Shown: one piece after another, positions 17,921 to 28,026 of the stretch | Layout of the letters: each line of letters begins with the position of its first letter | Position numbering within the stretch: the first letter of the stretch is position 1 | NCBI RefSeq assembly: GCF_008710155.1 | Contig: NZ_VYPZ01000001.1 | Location: 558,001-622,000 of the forward strand | DNA length: 64,000 nucleotides | Origin: Sphingobium limneticum | GTDB lineage: Bacteria > Pseudomonadota > Alphaproteobacteria > Sphingomonadales > Sphingomonadaceae | Reading direction: 5' to 3' | Position numbers and translations under genes: made by a program | The notes under the pieces: generated by a model | The model's input: only the letters and a program-made list of their open reading frames with translations | Databases searched by the model: none | Told to the model about the DNA's origin: nothing

Positions 17921-19591
17921 ATGACCCACCCGACCTTGCGCCTGTCTGCGCTCATACCATCGATACTGTCTCTTTCGCTGTTCGCCGCGCCCGCCGATGC
18001 GGCGCCTGCGCGGTTCGATCGATTTACCTATGATGGGCAGTCGGCTGAAAAGGTCGCGGTCAAGGCCGGGGAATATCGCAATCCAATCCTGACGGGCTAT
18101 TACCCCGACCCGTCGGTCACGCGTGTGGGCGACGACTATTATCTCGTCAATTCATCCTTTGCCCATTATCCGGGCCTTCCGATCTTCAAATCGAAGGATC
18201 TGGTCAACTGGACGCAGATCGGCAATGCCATAGACCGGCCCGAACAACTGAACTTCAATGGCCGTCGCATTTCGCAGGCGGTATTCGCACCCGCCATCAG
18301 TTATCACGGCGGCACCTTCTACATCGTCAACACCTGCGTCGAATGTAAGGGCAATTTCGTCATCACCGCCAAAGATCCGGCCGGTCCATGGTCTAACCCC
18401 ATCTGGCTACCCTTTGAGGGGATCGATCCGTCCATCTACTGGGAAGGTGACAAGGCCTATATCGTCAACAACCGCGCACCGGACGAACCGCCCCGCTATA
18501 ACGGCCACCGCGCCATCTGGATTCAGGAATATGACTGGCGCGCGGGCAAGATGGTCGGCCCAAGCACGCAACTGATCAACGGCGGGGTCGATATCAGCAA
18601 GAAACCAGTCTGGATCGAAGGGCCGCATATCTTCCGCAAGGACGGCTATTATTATCTGACCGCAGCCGAAGGCGGCACGAGCGTCAACCATTCGCAGGTC
18701 GTATTGCGATCCAAGGCGTTGCGCGGGCCCTATGTCGCTTTCGAAGGCAATCCGATCCTCACCCAGCGCGATCTCGATCCCGCGCGGCCCGACATGATCG
18801 GATCGGCAGGCCATGCCCAACTTGTCGAGACGCAAAATGGCGACTGGTGGGCGACATTCCTTGCCGTGCGCCCTTATGCCGACGACTTCTACAATATCGG
18901 GCGCGAAACTTTCCTGCTGCCGGTGGAATGGAAGAATGGCTGGCCGGTCATCCTGCCGCGCGGACAGGCGATCCCCCATGCCCTCAATCTGCCCAATCTG
19001 CCGGTACAACCCAAGCCCGCTTTGCCCACCAGCGGTGATTTCGCCTATGTCGAAGAGTTTGACGGCAACGCCTTGCCGATGGAATGGATCGGTATCCGCA
19101 CGCCGCAAAAGCCCTTCTATCACCTCAAGGACGGCGCGCTTGCGCTGGAAAGCGGCGCCCCTCTCGGCGACCTGAGCGGCGTTCCAGCCTTCATTGGGCG
19201 GCGGCAACAGCATGCCAACGCCATCTTTTCCACCACGCTGCGCTACAGCCCGGCCAGGGATGGCGATCGTGCCGGTCTTGCAGCCGTACAGAGCGACCGG
19301 AGCAATCTTTTCTTCGGCCTCACCCGGATCGCCGGCAAGCGGGTCGTCGCACTCTACACTCGCGATGCGGCCGATAGCGATACGCTGATCGCCTCCGCGC
19401 CCATCACCCTCAGCGCCCCTGTGACCCTTACCATTCGCGCAACCGGCGGAACCATGGCGTTCGACTATGGCGTTGGGGACAAGGTGAAGACGTTGAAGGA
19501 CGGCGTCGACGCCACGCTGCTCAGCACGAAGAAGGCTGGCGGCTTCGTCGGCACGGTCGTCGGTCCCTATCACTATACTCCGGCCAACTGA
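17921..19591 (+). CDS. Secreted two-domain GH43 glycosidase
   Basis: 556 residues from the ATG at 17921, preceded by GGAGAG; the frame is open upstream but lacks a signal. The signal peptide ends at A-D-A-A (about residue 28). Propeller catalytic acids are D63 in Y-P-D-P-S, D169 in G-I-D-P-S-I and E233 in I-E-G-P-H-I. A C-terminal beta-sandwich follows from about residue 370. The two-domain form is shared by beta-xylosidases and arabinofuranosidases (subfamilies 11 and 12). It acts in the periplasm. It is followed 11 bases later by another GH43 and has an operator-like site in its own promoter. Confidence 0.88.
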   Translation: MTHPTLRLSALIPSILSLSLFAAPADAAPARFDRFTYDGQSAEKVAVKAGEYRNPILTGYYPDPSVTRVGDDYYLVNSSFAHYPGLPIFKSKDLVNWTQIGNAIDRPEQLNFNGRRISQAVFAPAISYHGGTFYIVNTCVECKGNFVITAKDPAGPWSNPIWLPFEGIDPSIYWEGDKAYIVNNRAPDEPPRYNGHRAIWIQEYDWRAGKMVGPSTQLINGGVDISKKPVWIEGPHIFRKDGYYYLTAAEGGTSVNHSQVVLRSKALRGPYVAFEGNPILTQRDLDPARPDMIGSAGHAQLVETQNGDWWATFLAVRPYADDFYNIGRETFLLPVEWKNGWPVILPRGQAIPHALNLPNLPVQPKPALPTSGDFAYVEEFDGNALPMEWIGIRTPQKPFYHLKDGALALESGAPLGDLSGVPAFIGRRQQHANAIFSTTLRYSPARDGDRAGLAAVQSDRSNLFFGLTRIAGKRVVALYTRDAADSDTLIASAPITLSAPVTLTIRATGGTMAFDYGVGDKVKTLKDGVDATLLSTKKAGGFVGTVVGPYHYTPAN

Positions 19592-19602
19592 GGAGCGACG
19601 GC

Positions 19603-21171
19603 ATGATCCGCACCGCGGCCATCGGCCTCGCCATCGCCACCGGTCTGATCGCCGCCGCCCTGCCCGCGCAGGTCTGGCGGTCCGATCAGGGCGATGGCAC
19701 CTATCGCAATCCGGTGCTGTTTGCTGACTATCCCGATCCCGACATCATTCGTGTCGAAGATGATTTCTACTTCGTATCCACCACTTTCGCCAACGCACCC
19801 GGCGTTACCATCCTCCGTTCCAAGGATCTGGTGAACTGGCGTATCGCGACCCATGTGGTCGACCGGCTCGACGGCGATCCGCGCTATGATCTGAAAAATG
19901 GGGGCGACTATCGCCACGGCTTTTATGCCGCCAGCCTGCGCCGTCACAAGGGCATGTTCTACCTCGCCGTCACCCCTGTCGGGCACAAGACCCGCATCTA
20001 TCGGTCCGCCAGGATCGACGGTCCCTGGACTTACAAGGAACTGGATCGCGAGGCCTTCGATCCCGCCCTCTTCATCGACGTGGACGGGACCGCCTATCTG
20101 GGCACGTCGGTCGGCACCGACGGCACGGTCACGCTGCTGACGCTCAATAACGACCTTTCCGCCGTCACCGGCGCGAAAGTCGCCTATTACAACAAGGGTG
20201 CCGAAGGATCGAAAATCATCCGCCACAATGGCTATTATTATCTTTTCAACGCCATCCCGTCCAAACTGGCGATGACCATATCGCGATCGCGCAGCCTTTG
20301 GGGGCCGTGGGAGACCAAGCCGTCGATCGACGACAGGAGCGGCGGCCATCAGGGCGCGATGGTCGATATGCCGGACGGCAGCTGGTACGGCTTCGTCATG
20401 GTGGATGCGGGCGCGATCGGCCGCATGACCAATATCAGCCCGATCTTCTGGAAGGATGACTGGCCCTGGTGGGGCACGCCGGACAAGCCCGACGTCGTGC
20501 CCGACCGGTCGCCCAAGCCGATTTCGGGCCATGCTTTCGCAGAGCCGCCTTCATCGGATGATTTTTCGTCCCGGAAACTGGGGGTGCAGTGGCAGTGGAA
20601 CCATAATCCCGACGACAGCAAATGGTCATTGACGCAGCGCCCTGGTTTCCTGCGGCTTCATGCGACCCAGGCGGACGGTATCTGGACCGCACGCAACACG
20701 CTGACGCAAAAGGCGCAAGGGCCAAAGATGCGTGCCATCGCGAAAATCGATACTGCCGGTATCAAGGCAGGCGATGTCTGCGGCCTCGGCAGTTTCGGCA
20801 AATATAATGCCCAGCTTGCGATCGTCGGCGGCCAAAAGGGTGCGCAATCGCTGCGGATGCAGCTGACCGAAAGCACGAAGGATGGTCCCCGCACGGACGT
20901 CCGAGTTCCCGCCATTCCCGTTACCGGTCGCACCCTCTGGCTGCGCAGCGATATGGATTTCGATACCAAGCAGGGCCGTGTCGGATACAGCCTCGACAAC
21001 CGCCTGTGGCAGGATGTCGGCGATGCCTTCCCGCTCGCTTTCGACTGGCGCACCGGCACCTTTCAGGGCCAGCAGATTGCGATATCCTGCTACAATCCTA
21101 CTCCCGCCGGCGGCTATCTCGATATCGACAGTTTCACGCTCGCGCCTCTCTCCGTCGGCGCGCGGCCATGA
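19603..21171 (+). CDS. Secreted two-domain GH43 glycosidase
   Basis: 522 residues with an N-terminal signal or anchor (residues 5-22). D45 in Y-P-D-P-D and D153 in A-F-D-P-A-L-F match the base and pKa modulator of GH43. The expected general acid lies in G-A-E-G-S-K (E201), where the usual E-G-P is E-G-S, a change seen in some subfamilies. A C-terminal sandwich starts near residue 320 (D-D-F-S-S-R-K-L). Substrate probably differs from the two preceding GH43 enzymes, since it is clearly divergent from them. Its stop overlaps the GH95 start. Confidence 0.85.
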   Translation: MIRTAAIGLAIATGLIAAALPAQVWRSDQGDGTYRNPVLFADYPDPDIIRVEDDFYFVSTTFANAPGVTILRSKDLVNWRIATHVVDRLDGDPRYDLKNGGDYRHGFYAASLRRHKGMFYLAVTPVGHKTRIYRSARIDGPWTYKELDREAFDPALFIDVDGTAYLGTSVGTDGTVTLLTLNNDLSAVTGAKVAYYNKGAEGSKIIRHNGYYYLFNAIPSKLAMTISRSRSLWGPWETKPSIDDRSGGHQGAMVDMPDGSWYGFVMVDAGAIGRMTNISPIFWKDDWPWWGTPDKPDVVPDRSPKPISGHAFAEPPSSDDFSSRKLGVQWQWNHNPDDSKWSLTQRPGFLRLHATQADGIWTARNTLTQKAQGPKMRAIAKIDTAGIKAGDVCGLGSFGKYNAQLAIVGGQKGAQSLRMQLTESTKDGPRTDVRVPAIPVTGRTLWLRSDMDFDTKQGRVGYSLDNRLWQDVGDAFPLAFDWRTGTFQGQQIAISCYNPTPAGGYLDIDSFTLAPLSVGARP

Positions 21172-23510
21172 CCTTCAGCCGTCGCGAAACCATGGCCGCC
21201 ATGGCGGCTGGGACGGCTGCCATGGCGGCAGCCCGACCGGCTCGCGCAGTACCCGCCCCGCACGCCGCACTCGCTTTATGGTATCACCAGCCCGCCACCG
21301 AATGGACCCAGGCGTTACCCATCGGAAACGGACGCTTGGGGGCGATGGTGTTTGGCGGCATAAGCCAGGAAAGGTTACAGCTCAACGAAAGCACGCTCTG
21401 GGCGGGGCAGCCCTATGATCCGGTAAATCCACAGGCGCTGACCATGCTGCCCAAGGTGCGCGAGCTGATCTTCGCAGGCAAGATCGCGGAGGCCGAAGCG
21501 CTCGCCAACCAGACGTTGATGGCCAGACCGTTGACCCAAATGCCCTATCAGACACTGGGCGACCTGATCCTCGATTTTCCCGGCCTGGGCGACGCCAGCG
21601 CCTATCGCCGCGATCTCGATCTCGACAAGGCAATGGCGACCACCCGGTTCGAGGCGAACGACGGTGTCACTCATGTCCGTCAGGTCATCGCTTCCCCGGC
21701 GGACCAGATCATCGCCGTCCGCCTGACTGCCGGCGGCGAGAATGGACTTGATGTCGATATTACTCTCCGATCCCCCCAGCGTGGAGTTCAGGTCGTCGCA
21801 GATGGCCCTGCCGGTCTGCTCCTCACCGGTCGCAACGGCGCTTCCAAGGGGGTAGAGGGCAATCTCCGTTTCGCCGCCCGCTTGGCGGCTGAGGTGGAAG
21901 GCGGCACCACCACCCAGGCTGACGACGGCCGCCTCAACATCCGCAACGCCAAAGCCATCACTTTGTATATCGCCATGGCGACCAGCTATCGGCGCTTCGA
22001 TGATGTCGGCGGCGATCCGATAGCAGCGACCGCCGCGACGATCGCCAGGGTCAGGGGGCGCACCTTCGCGCGCATCGCCGCCGATACCGCCGCTGCGCAT
22101 CAGCGCTTGTTCCGCCGCGTCGCCCTCGATCTGGGCACCACGGCGGCTGCGCAACTGCCCACCGATCAGCGCATCGCAGCCTCCCAGACCAGCGACGATC
22201 CTGCGCTTGCGGCCCTCTATTTCCATTTTGCCCGCTACCTGATGATCTGCGCGTCCCGCCCCGGCGGTCAGCCCGCCAATTTGCAGGGTCTCTGGAACGA
22301 CAGTCTCAATCCACCCTGGGGTTCCAAATATACCATCAACATCAACACGCAGATGAATTATTGGCCGGCAGAGCCGACGGCACTGGGCGAATGTGTCGCG
22401 CCCCTAGTGGATATGGTGCGCGAACTGGCCATCACCGGCGAACGCACCGCCCGCACCATGTATGGCGCGCGCGGTTGGGTCGCCCATCATAATACCGACC
22501 TTTGGCGCGCCACCGCACCGATCGATGGCGCACAATTCGGCCTTTGGCCCACCGGCGGCGCATGGCTCTGTACCCATTTGTGGGACCATTATGACTATGG
22601 GCGCGACCATGCCTATCTGATGTCCATCTATCCGCTGATGGCGGGGGCGGCGCGGTTCTTCCTGGACACGCTCCAGCGCGATCCCTCGACCGGCTTCCTC
22701 GTCACCAATCCGTCGATGAGTCCCGAAAACCCGCATGGCCATGGTGGCACCCTTTGCGCGGGGCCAACGATGGACATGGCGATTTTGCGCGATCTCTTTA
22801 CCCAGACGATAGAGGCTGCGACGATCTTGCAGGCCGACGTCGCCCTTGTCGGCGAAATGCGCGCCGCGCGAGACGCACTCGCGCCCTATAAAATCGGGCG
22901 CAACGGCCAGCTTCAGGAATGGCAGCAGGATTGGGACGCCGACGCGCCGGAGCAGGATCACCGACATGTGTCCCACCTCTACGGCCTGCATCCGTCGCGC
23001 CAGATTATGCCCGACGACACCCCCACACTTGCCGCTGCCGCGCGTCGCACGCTGGAGATACGGGGCGACCGCGCCACCGGGTGGGCGACAGCCTGGCGCA
23101 TCAACCTGTGGGCGCGGCTGAAGGATGGCGACCATGCCCATGATATCCTGCGTTTCCTTCTCGGGCCGGAACGGACCTATCCCAACATGTTCGATGCCCA
23201 CCCGCCCTTCCAGATCGACGGCAATTTCGGTGGCGCGGCGGGCATCGTGGAAATGCTGATGGGCAGCCATGGCGACGTCATCGACCTGCTCCCCGCGCTG
23301 CCCAAGGCGTGGCCGACCGGTAGCGTCACCGGCCTGCGCGCGCGGGGCCGGTGCCGCATCGACCTCCACTGGCGGGACGGCCGACTAGACCGCGCCGTTC
23401 TGCGGCCCGAACTGTCTGGAACCCGCACTATCCGCCTCGCAGATAAACGCCGCGTGTTGACGCTCAAGACCGGTATGCCGGTTTCCCTGACTCCCAAGGA
23501 TTTTGCATGA
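21168..23510 (+). CDS. GH95 alpha-L-fucosidase / alpha-L-galactosidase
   Basis: 780 residues from the ATG that overlaps the GH43 stop. The N terminus S-R-R-E-T followed by an alanine-rich stretch looks like a Tat-type signal. GH95 landmarks: W-T-Q-A-L-P-I-G-N-G-R-L-G-A-M near residues 45-59, I-N-T-Q-M-N-Y-W-P-A-E, S-M-S-P-E-N, H-R-H-V-S-H-L-Y-G-L-H-P and F-Q-I-D-G-N-F-G-G. The family inverts alpha-1,2-linked L-fucose or L-galactose. Among arabinosidases and xylosidases, L-galactose on decorated arabinoxylan is an attractive substrate, but xyloglucan L-fucose is not excluded. The gene's stop overlaps the GH27 start. Confidence 0.92.
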   Translation: MTFSRRETMAAMAAGTAAMAAARPARAVPAPHAALALWYHQPATEWTQALPIGNGRLGAMVFGGISQERLQLNESTLWAGQPYDPVNPQALTMLPKVRELIFAGKIAEAEALANQTLMARPLTQMPYQTLGDLILDFPGLGDASAYRRDLDLDKAMATTRFEANDGVTHVRQVIASPADQIIAVRLTAGGENGLDVDITLRSPQRGVQVVADGPAGLLLTGRNGASKGVEGNLRFAARLAAEVEGGTTTQADDGRLNIRNAKAITLYIAMATSYRRFDDVGGDPIAATAATIARVRGRTFARIAADTAAAHQRLFRRVALDLGTTAAAQLPTDQRIAASQTSDDPALAALYFHFARYLMICASRPGGQPANLQGLWNDSLNPPWGSKYTININTQMNYWPAEPTALGECVAPLVDMVRELAITGERTARTMYGARGWVAHHNTDLWRATAPIDGAQFGLWPTGGAWLCTHLWDHYDYGRDHAYLMSIYPLMAGAARFFLDTLQRDPSTGFLVTNPSMSPENPHGHGGTLCAGPTMDMAILRDLFTQTIEAATILQADVALVGEMRAARDALAPYKIGRNGQLQEWQQDWDADAPEQDHRHVSHLYGLHPSRQIMPDDTPTLAAAARRTLEIRGDRATGWATAWRINLWARLKDGDHAHDILRFLLGPERTYPNMFDAHPPFQIDGNFGGAAGIVEMLMGSHGDVIDLLPALPKAWPTGSVTGLRARGRCRIDLHWRDGRLDRAVLRPELSGTRTIRLADKRRVLTLKTGMPVSLTPKDFA

Positions 23511-25420
23511 CCATTCGCCGTTATATTCTGCCGATGATCGCGCTGTGCGCCAGCCCCAGCCTCTGGGCGCAAACCGCGCCGGCCAACGCGCTCGATCCGC
23601 TGGCCGCCACCGGACGCTGGAGCGCCTATCAGGTCGGCAGTGCACAACTGCCGCCGATGGGCTGGAACAGTTGGAACGCCTTTTTCACTGAGATTGACGA
23701 GGAAAAACTGCTGGGTTCCGCCAAGCGGATTATCGATACCGGCCTTGCGAAGAAGGGCTATCGCTTCATCAATATCGACGACGGCTGGTGGCTGAAACGT
23801 CGTACCAACGACAACAAGCTCATCATCCGCGCGGACAAATTCCCCTCGGCCCGCAGCGTCAAGGGTGATCCCTCTTTCCGTCCCCTTACCGACAAGCTTC
23901 ACGCCATGGGCTTCAAGGCGGGCATCTATTCCGACCTCGGCCGCAACAGCTGTTCCCAGGCCTATTCCGACGGACCGGCGCAACTGCCCGAAGGCACGGT
24001 GGCCGAACGTGAAGTCGGCCTGTACGGGCATAGCGATCGGGATATCCGGCTGTTTTTCGCGGACTGGGGTTTCGACGCGATAAAGGTCGACGGCTGCGGC
24101 ATCCGGGCGTTCGCCGCCGATGCGGAACGCGTCCGCAACGGCCAGTTCCGCGCGCTCCCCCCGATCATCGATCAGCACAGCATCGCCCGGTCGGACATTC
24201 CCGCCGTCAAGGCGCTCTTTGCAGACATCAACCAGTCTCTCGCCAAATATAATCCCGATGGCGACTATATGCTCTCGCTCTGCATCTGGGGCAGCGCCAA
24301 TGTCCGCTCCTGGGGCAAGGATGTCGGCAGCATATCACGCACCAGTGATGATATCTCTCCCGATTGGCATCGGATGCTCACCAATTATGACAGCGCCGTA
24401 CGCCGCGCCCTCTATGCTCATCCTGGCAGTTGGAACGATCCGGATATGCTTTTCATCGGCAAGGGGGATTTCGATGCCGATCATCTGACCGAAGCCCGGT
24501 CGCATTTCGCATTATGGGCGATGATGAACGCACCGCTTCTGATCGGCGCGGATTTGCGGACCACGCCGCAACCGCTGCTCGATATTTTCGGCAATGCAGA
24601 CCTGATCGCGCTCAACCAGGATCCCGCCGGCAATCAGGCGACCGTCGCTTTCGACAGCGATGGGTTCCAGATCCTCGTCAAGACGCTCGCGAACGGGGAC
24701 AAGGCCGTGGCCTTGTTCAATCGAGGATCGTCTCCGGTCGATGCGGTACTGACCGCCGATCATCTGAAACTTCGCGCCGACTATCCCATTGCCTTGTCGA
24801 ACCTTTGGACCGGCGCAAAGAGCGATTTCACCAAGGAAGTGAAGTTGCATGTCGAACCGCGCGAAACGCTGGTTTTCCGTGCAAATGGCCGCCGCATCTT
24901 GGCAGATGGCCTGTATCTATCGGAACAGCCCGGCGTCGTGAACCCGGCAGCTGACGGCGTCGTGCAGCCCGAACCTGATCCTACCATCTATCGTTCGATA
25001 CCGGGCTGGCGGGGCACACGCGGGATCGGCGAGCGCCCCATGTACGCCGGATGGGGCGGCGCGATGGCCGATGCGACGCCCTATAATCAGGCGCTCGTCG
25101 TTGCGGGTCAATCCTTCGCCTCGGGTGTGGGGATCCTCGCCAACTCGCGGCTAGAAGTGCGCAACAAGGGCTTTGCCCGCTTCACCGCGTCGGTCGGCGT
25201 TGACGACAGCGCTTTGGATGGCGATCAGCCTGTGCGCTTCTTCCTCTTTGGCGACGGCAAGGCACTTGCGAGCACGCCGCCATTACGCCGAGGCATGCCT
25301 GCGCAATCGATGGAAGCGAACGTCAAGGGGATCGCCATCCTTGAACTGGTGGCCCGCGCCGATGGCGTGAAGGACAACGCCGTTCCGGTAACATGGGGCG
25401 ACGCCGCGCTGCGGCGCTGA
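23507..25420 (+). CDS. GH27 alpha-galactosidase with C-terminal NPCBM-like domain
   Basis: 637 residues with a signal peptide (cleavage after L-W-A, about residue 21). GH27 motifs: P-P-M-G-W-N-S-W-N near 49-57, I-N-I-D-D-G-W-W near 88-95, nucleophile D195 in I-K-V-D-G-C-G, and probable acid/base D282 in R-T-S-D-D-I. W-N-D-P-D-M-L is also present. After the Greek-key domain a novel-carbohydrate-binding (NPCBM-like) module follows from about residue 490. The family releases alpha-D-galactose, and some members beta-L-arabinopyranose. ATGA coupling to GH95 suggests they act on the same side chains. Confidence 0.92.
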   Translation: MTIRRYILPMIALCASPSLWAQTAPANALDPLAATGRWSAYQVGSAQLPPMGWNSWNAFFTEIDEEKLLGSAKRIIDTGLAKKGYRFINIDDGWWLKRRTNDNKLIIRADKFPSARSVKGDPSFRPLTDKLHAMGFKAGIYSDLGRNSCSQAYSDGPAQLPEGTVAEREVGLYGHSDRDIRLFFADWGFDAIKVDGCGIRAFAADAERVRNGQFRALPPIIDQHSIARSDIPAVKALFADINQSLAKYNPDGDYMLSLCIWGSANVRSWGKDVGSISRTSDDISPDWHRMLTNYDSAVRRALYAHPGSWNDPDMLFIGKGDFDADHLTEARSHFALWAMMNAPLLIGADLRTTPQPLLDIFGNADLIALNQDPAGNQATVAFDSDGFQILVKTLANGDKAVALFNRGSSPVDAVLTADHLKLRADYPIALSNLWTGAKSDFTKEVKLHVEPRETLVFRANGRRILADGLYLSEQPGVVNPAADGVVQPEPDPTIYRSIPGWRGTRGIGERPMYAGWGGAMADATPYNQALVVAGQSFASGVGILANSRLEVRNKGFARFTASVGVDDSALDGDQPVRFFLFGDGKALASTPPLRRGMPAQSMEANVKGIAILELVARADGVKDNAVPVTWGDAALRR

Positions 25421-25436
25421 AAGGAGAGACAATATC

Positions 25437-27761
25437 ATGCGCTACCCTATCGCCCGCCGCACTTTGCTCACGTCGGCCAGCCTGCTTTTCTCCATCTCGC
25501 CCGCTATGCTGCGCGCCGCAACGGCACGCCGCTCAGTACGGGCCGAACCGATCTCCAGCCGTCATGTGACGCTCAAGCCCTCGCCCTTCGCCGATGCGAT
25601 GGCGGCCAATCGCCGCTATCTTCTTTCGCTCGACCCGGAACGGTTGCTGCACAATTTCTATCTTACCGCAGGACTAACGGCACCCGCACCGATTTACCGC
25701 GGATGGGAAAGCGAAAGCATCGCTGGCCACACGATGGGTCATTGGATGTCGGCCATGTCGCTGACCATCGCCAATGGCGGCGACCCCGAACTGGTCGCTG
25801 TTCTGGATCGAACGCTATCGGCTATGCAGCGCATCCAGGCAGCAGGAAAAGACGGCTATCTGGGCGGCATGACGGTGTTGCGCGAGGGCCAGTCGGTACC
25901 GGCCAAGGTCGTATTCGAGGAAATTCGTCGCGGCGATATTCGCGTTACTTGGGAACTTAACGGTGCCTGGGTGCCGATTTATGCTCTGCACAAGATTTTG
26001 GCCGGCCTGATCGATGCCTATCAACTGGCAGAGCGCAAGGATGCGTTGCCGATCGCGATTGGCGTGGGCAAGTATTTTGCGACTATCGTGGAAGGGCTGG
26101 ACGACGATCAGTTGCAAAAGGTCCTGTCAGTCGAGCATGGCGGCATATTGGAAAGCTATGCCGCACTTTACGCGCTGACCGGCACGCCCCGCTGGCTCGA
26201 TATCGCGCGACGGTTGCGCCACCACGCCGTGGTCGATCCGCTGATGCATAGTGAAGACAGGCTCCCCGGCCTGCACGCCAATACGCAAATACCCAAGATC
26301 GTCGGACTGGCCCGCCTGTACGAAGTGGATGGCGACGTGGCAGACGCCAACGCCGCCCGTTTCTTCCACCAAAGCGTTACCGACCATCACAGCTATGTCA
26401 TCGGCGGCAATTCGGAACGCGAACATTTCGGTCAGCCGGACCGGCAGGGCGAGCAACTGACCACGGCCACCTGCGAAGCGTGCAACAGCTATAATATGCT
26501 CAAGCTCACCCGTCATCTTTACGGCTGGTCGCCCAGCGCGGACTGGTTCGACCTGTATGAACGCATCCAGATCAATCATATCCTCGCTCATCAGCGCCCC
26601 GACACCGGCCAGTTCGTCTATTTCATGCCGATGGAGGCCGGGGCCAAGCGTGATTACTCCACGCCGGAAGATAGTTTCTGGTGCTGCGTGGGTTCAGGGA
26701 TGGAAAGCCACGCCAAACATGCCGATTCCATTTACTGGCGCGACGGATCGACTCTGTTCGTCAATCTCTTCATCCCTTCGACGCTGGATCTGCCCGACGG
26801 TCTGACGTTGGACATGGACACGCGCTATCCACAGGACGGTCAGGTGATGCTGACGGTCACGCGCGCGCCGCGCCGCGCAATGGCGCTGGCCATCCGTCGC
26901 CCTGTCTGGGCGGACGGGGCGAGCATCATGCTGAACGACCAGCCGCTCACCACGGAGCCGCAGGACGGCTATTGGCGTGTCGCTCGCCGTTGGCGTGCGG
27001 GCGATCGCATCGCCATCGCCATGCCGATGACATTGCGATCGGAGCCGCTGCCCGGCGCGTCCGACACTTATGCCTATCTAAGCGGCCCTCTGGTCCTCGC
27101 CGCCGATCTTGCCCCGGCGGATCAGCGCTTCGATGGTCCTGCCCCCGCTCTGCTGATCCAGAATGACGCCGCTAGCGCGCTGACCGCTCTTGCCGACCGT
27201 CCGCATCATTATCGCGCGACCGACATACTGGGCCAACAGCATGACATCGTCCCATTCTATCCGCTCTACGACCGCCGCACTGCCGTCTATTTCCGCACCT
27301 TCACACCGCAAAGCTGGCGCAGCGAGCGGACGGCCTATCTCGCCGCGGAGGCCGCGCGCGTCGATCTTGCACGCCGCACCATCGATATTTTCCATATTGG
27401 CGAGATGCAGCCCGAACGGGATCATGGCTTCAGCGCCACGGGCGGCCAAAGCGCCGAATTCTATGGGAAGAAGAATCGCTCCCTGCCGGAAGGCGCGCAG
27501 GCCAGTTTCACCATCCAGCGTCGCCCCGGCCCCGCCATGCTCCAGATCACCTATTGGGGCAATGATACCGGCCGTGAAATGCGGATCGTGGTGGATGGCC
27601 GGGAAGTCGCGATCGAGCGGCGCGAACGGCGCAAACAGAATGAGTGGCTGCTCGTCGACTATCCACTCGCGCCGACGAAGGCCGCGCGGTCTACCGTCAC
27701 GCTCACAGGCATTAAGGGCAAAAGCACCATTTACGGCGTCCGAAGCCTCGAGGCGGAGTGA
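25437..27761 (+). CDS. GH127/GH146-type beta-L-arabinofuranosidase
   Basis: 774 residues. A signal peptide with R-R-T-L-L-T-S (Tat-like) opens it. The (alpha/alpha)6 barrel of DUF1680 follows: E-S-I-A-G-H-T-M-G-H near residues 93-102. The unusual zinc-thiolate site is complete: E347 and C349 in C-E-A-C-N-S, and C416-C417 in F-W-C-C-V-G-S, of which the first cysteine is the nucleophile in the family. It removes beta-L-arabinofuranose, found in hydroxyproline-rich glycoproteins, arabinan ends and RG-II. A C-terminal beta-domain runs from about residue 560. It sits 16 bases after the GH27 gene and ends the first GH run. Confidence 0.9.
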   Translation: MRYPIARRTLLTSASLLFSISPAMLRAATARRSVRAEPISSRHVTLKPSPFADAMAANRRYLLSLDPERLLHNFYLTAGLTAPAPIYRGWESESIAGHTMGHWMSAMSLTIANGGDPELVAVLDRTLSAMQRIQAAGKDGYLGGMTVLREGQSVPAKVVFEEIRRGDIRVTWELNGAWVPIYALHKILAGLIDAYQLAERKDALPIAIGVGKYFATIVEGLDDDQLQKVLSVEHGGILESYAALYALTGTPRWLDIARRLRHHAVVDPLMHSEDRLPGLHANTQIPKIVGLARLYEVDGDVADANAARFFHQSVTDHHSYVIGGNSEREHFGQPDRQGEQLTTATCEACNSYNMLKLTRHLYGWSPSADWFDLYERIQINHILAHQRPDTGQFVYFMPMEAGAKRDYSTPEDSFWCCVGSGMESHAKHADSIYWRDGSTLFVNLFIPSTLDLPDGLTLDMDTRYPQDGQVMLTVTRAPRRAMALAIRRPVWADGASIMLNDQPLTTEPQDGYWRVARRWRAGDRIAIAMPMTLRSEPLPGASDTYAYLSGPLVLAADLAPADQRFDGPAPALLIQNDAASALTALADRPHHYRATDILGQQHDIVPFYPLYDRRTAVYFRTFTPQSWRSERTAYLAAEAARVDLARRTIDIFHIGEMQPERDHGFSATGGQSAEFYGKKNRSLPEGAQASFTIQRRPGPAMLQITYWGNDTGREMRIVVDGREVAIERRERRKQNEWLLVDYPLAPTKAARSTVTLTGIKGKSTIYGVRSLEAE

Positions 27762-27871
27762 TAGTGAAGATGCGCGAAATAGCGCCTGCCACTCAGGCTC
27801 CCCGCGCATTCGTCCGGCGCCATCATGGCCCGTTGGCGCGGCAGGACAGTATCGCAATATTCATCATTAAT

Positions 27872-27885
27872 GTTTGCGCTATCAA
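27872..27885. promoter_or_regulatory. Possible auxiliary LacI-type half operator
   Basis: TTTGCGCTATCAAA is an inverted repeat (TTTG/CAAA) that includes the GCGCTATC half of the operator found 100 bases downstream. Spacing would allow DNA looping. Support is weak. Confidence 0.3.
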
Positions 27886-27955
27886 ACGGGAAATGATGCG
27901 TAATTATGATGGTTTCCCGCCATGCTGAATTCGGCATCGCCGTCGAAAGAGGGGA

Positions 27956-27984
27956 TTGCACCATAATCATGATAGCGCTATCTA
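27956..27984 (+). promoter_or_regulatory. Promoter with embedded LacI operator before GH43-GH3-GH51
   Basis: TTGCAC (27956-27961) and TATCTA (27979-27984) are separated by 17 bases. The perfect palindrome GATAGCGCTATC (27971-27982) overlaps the -10 box, an ideal position for repression. The GH43 gene follows at 28027 behind AGGAGGG. Together with the sites at 12566 and 17857 it defines a consistent operator. Confidence 0.7.
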
Positions 27985-28026
27985 CATCGTTCATAAAATG
28001 ATTGTCATATAACAGGAGGGATAGCC

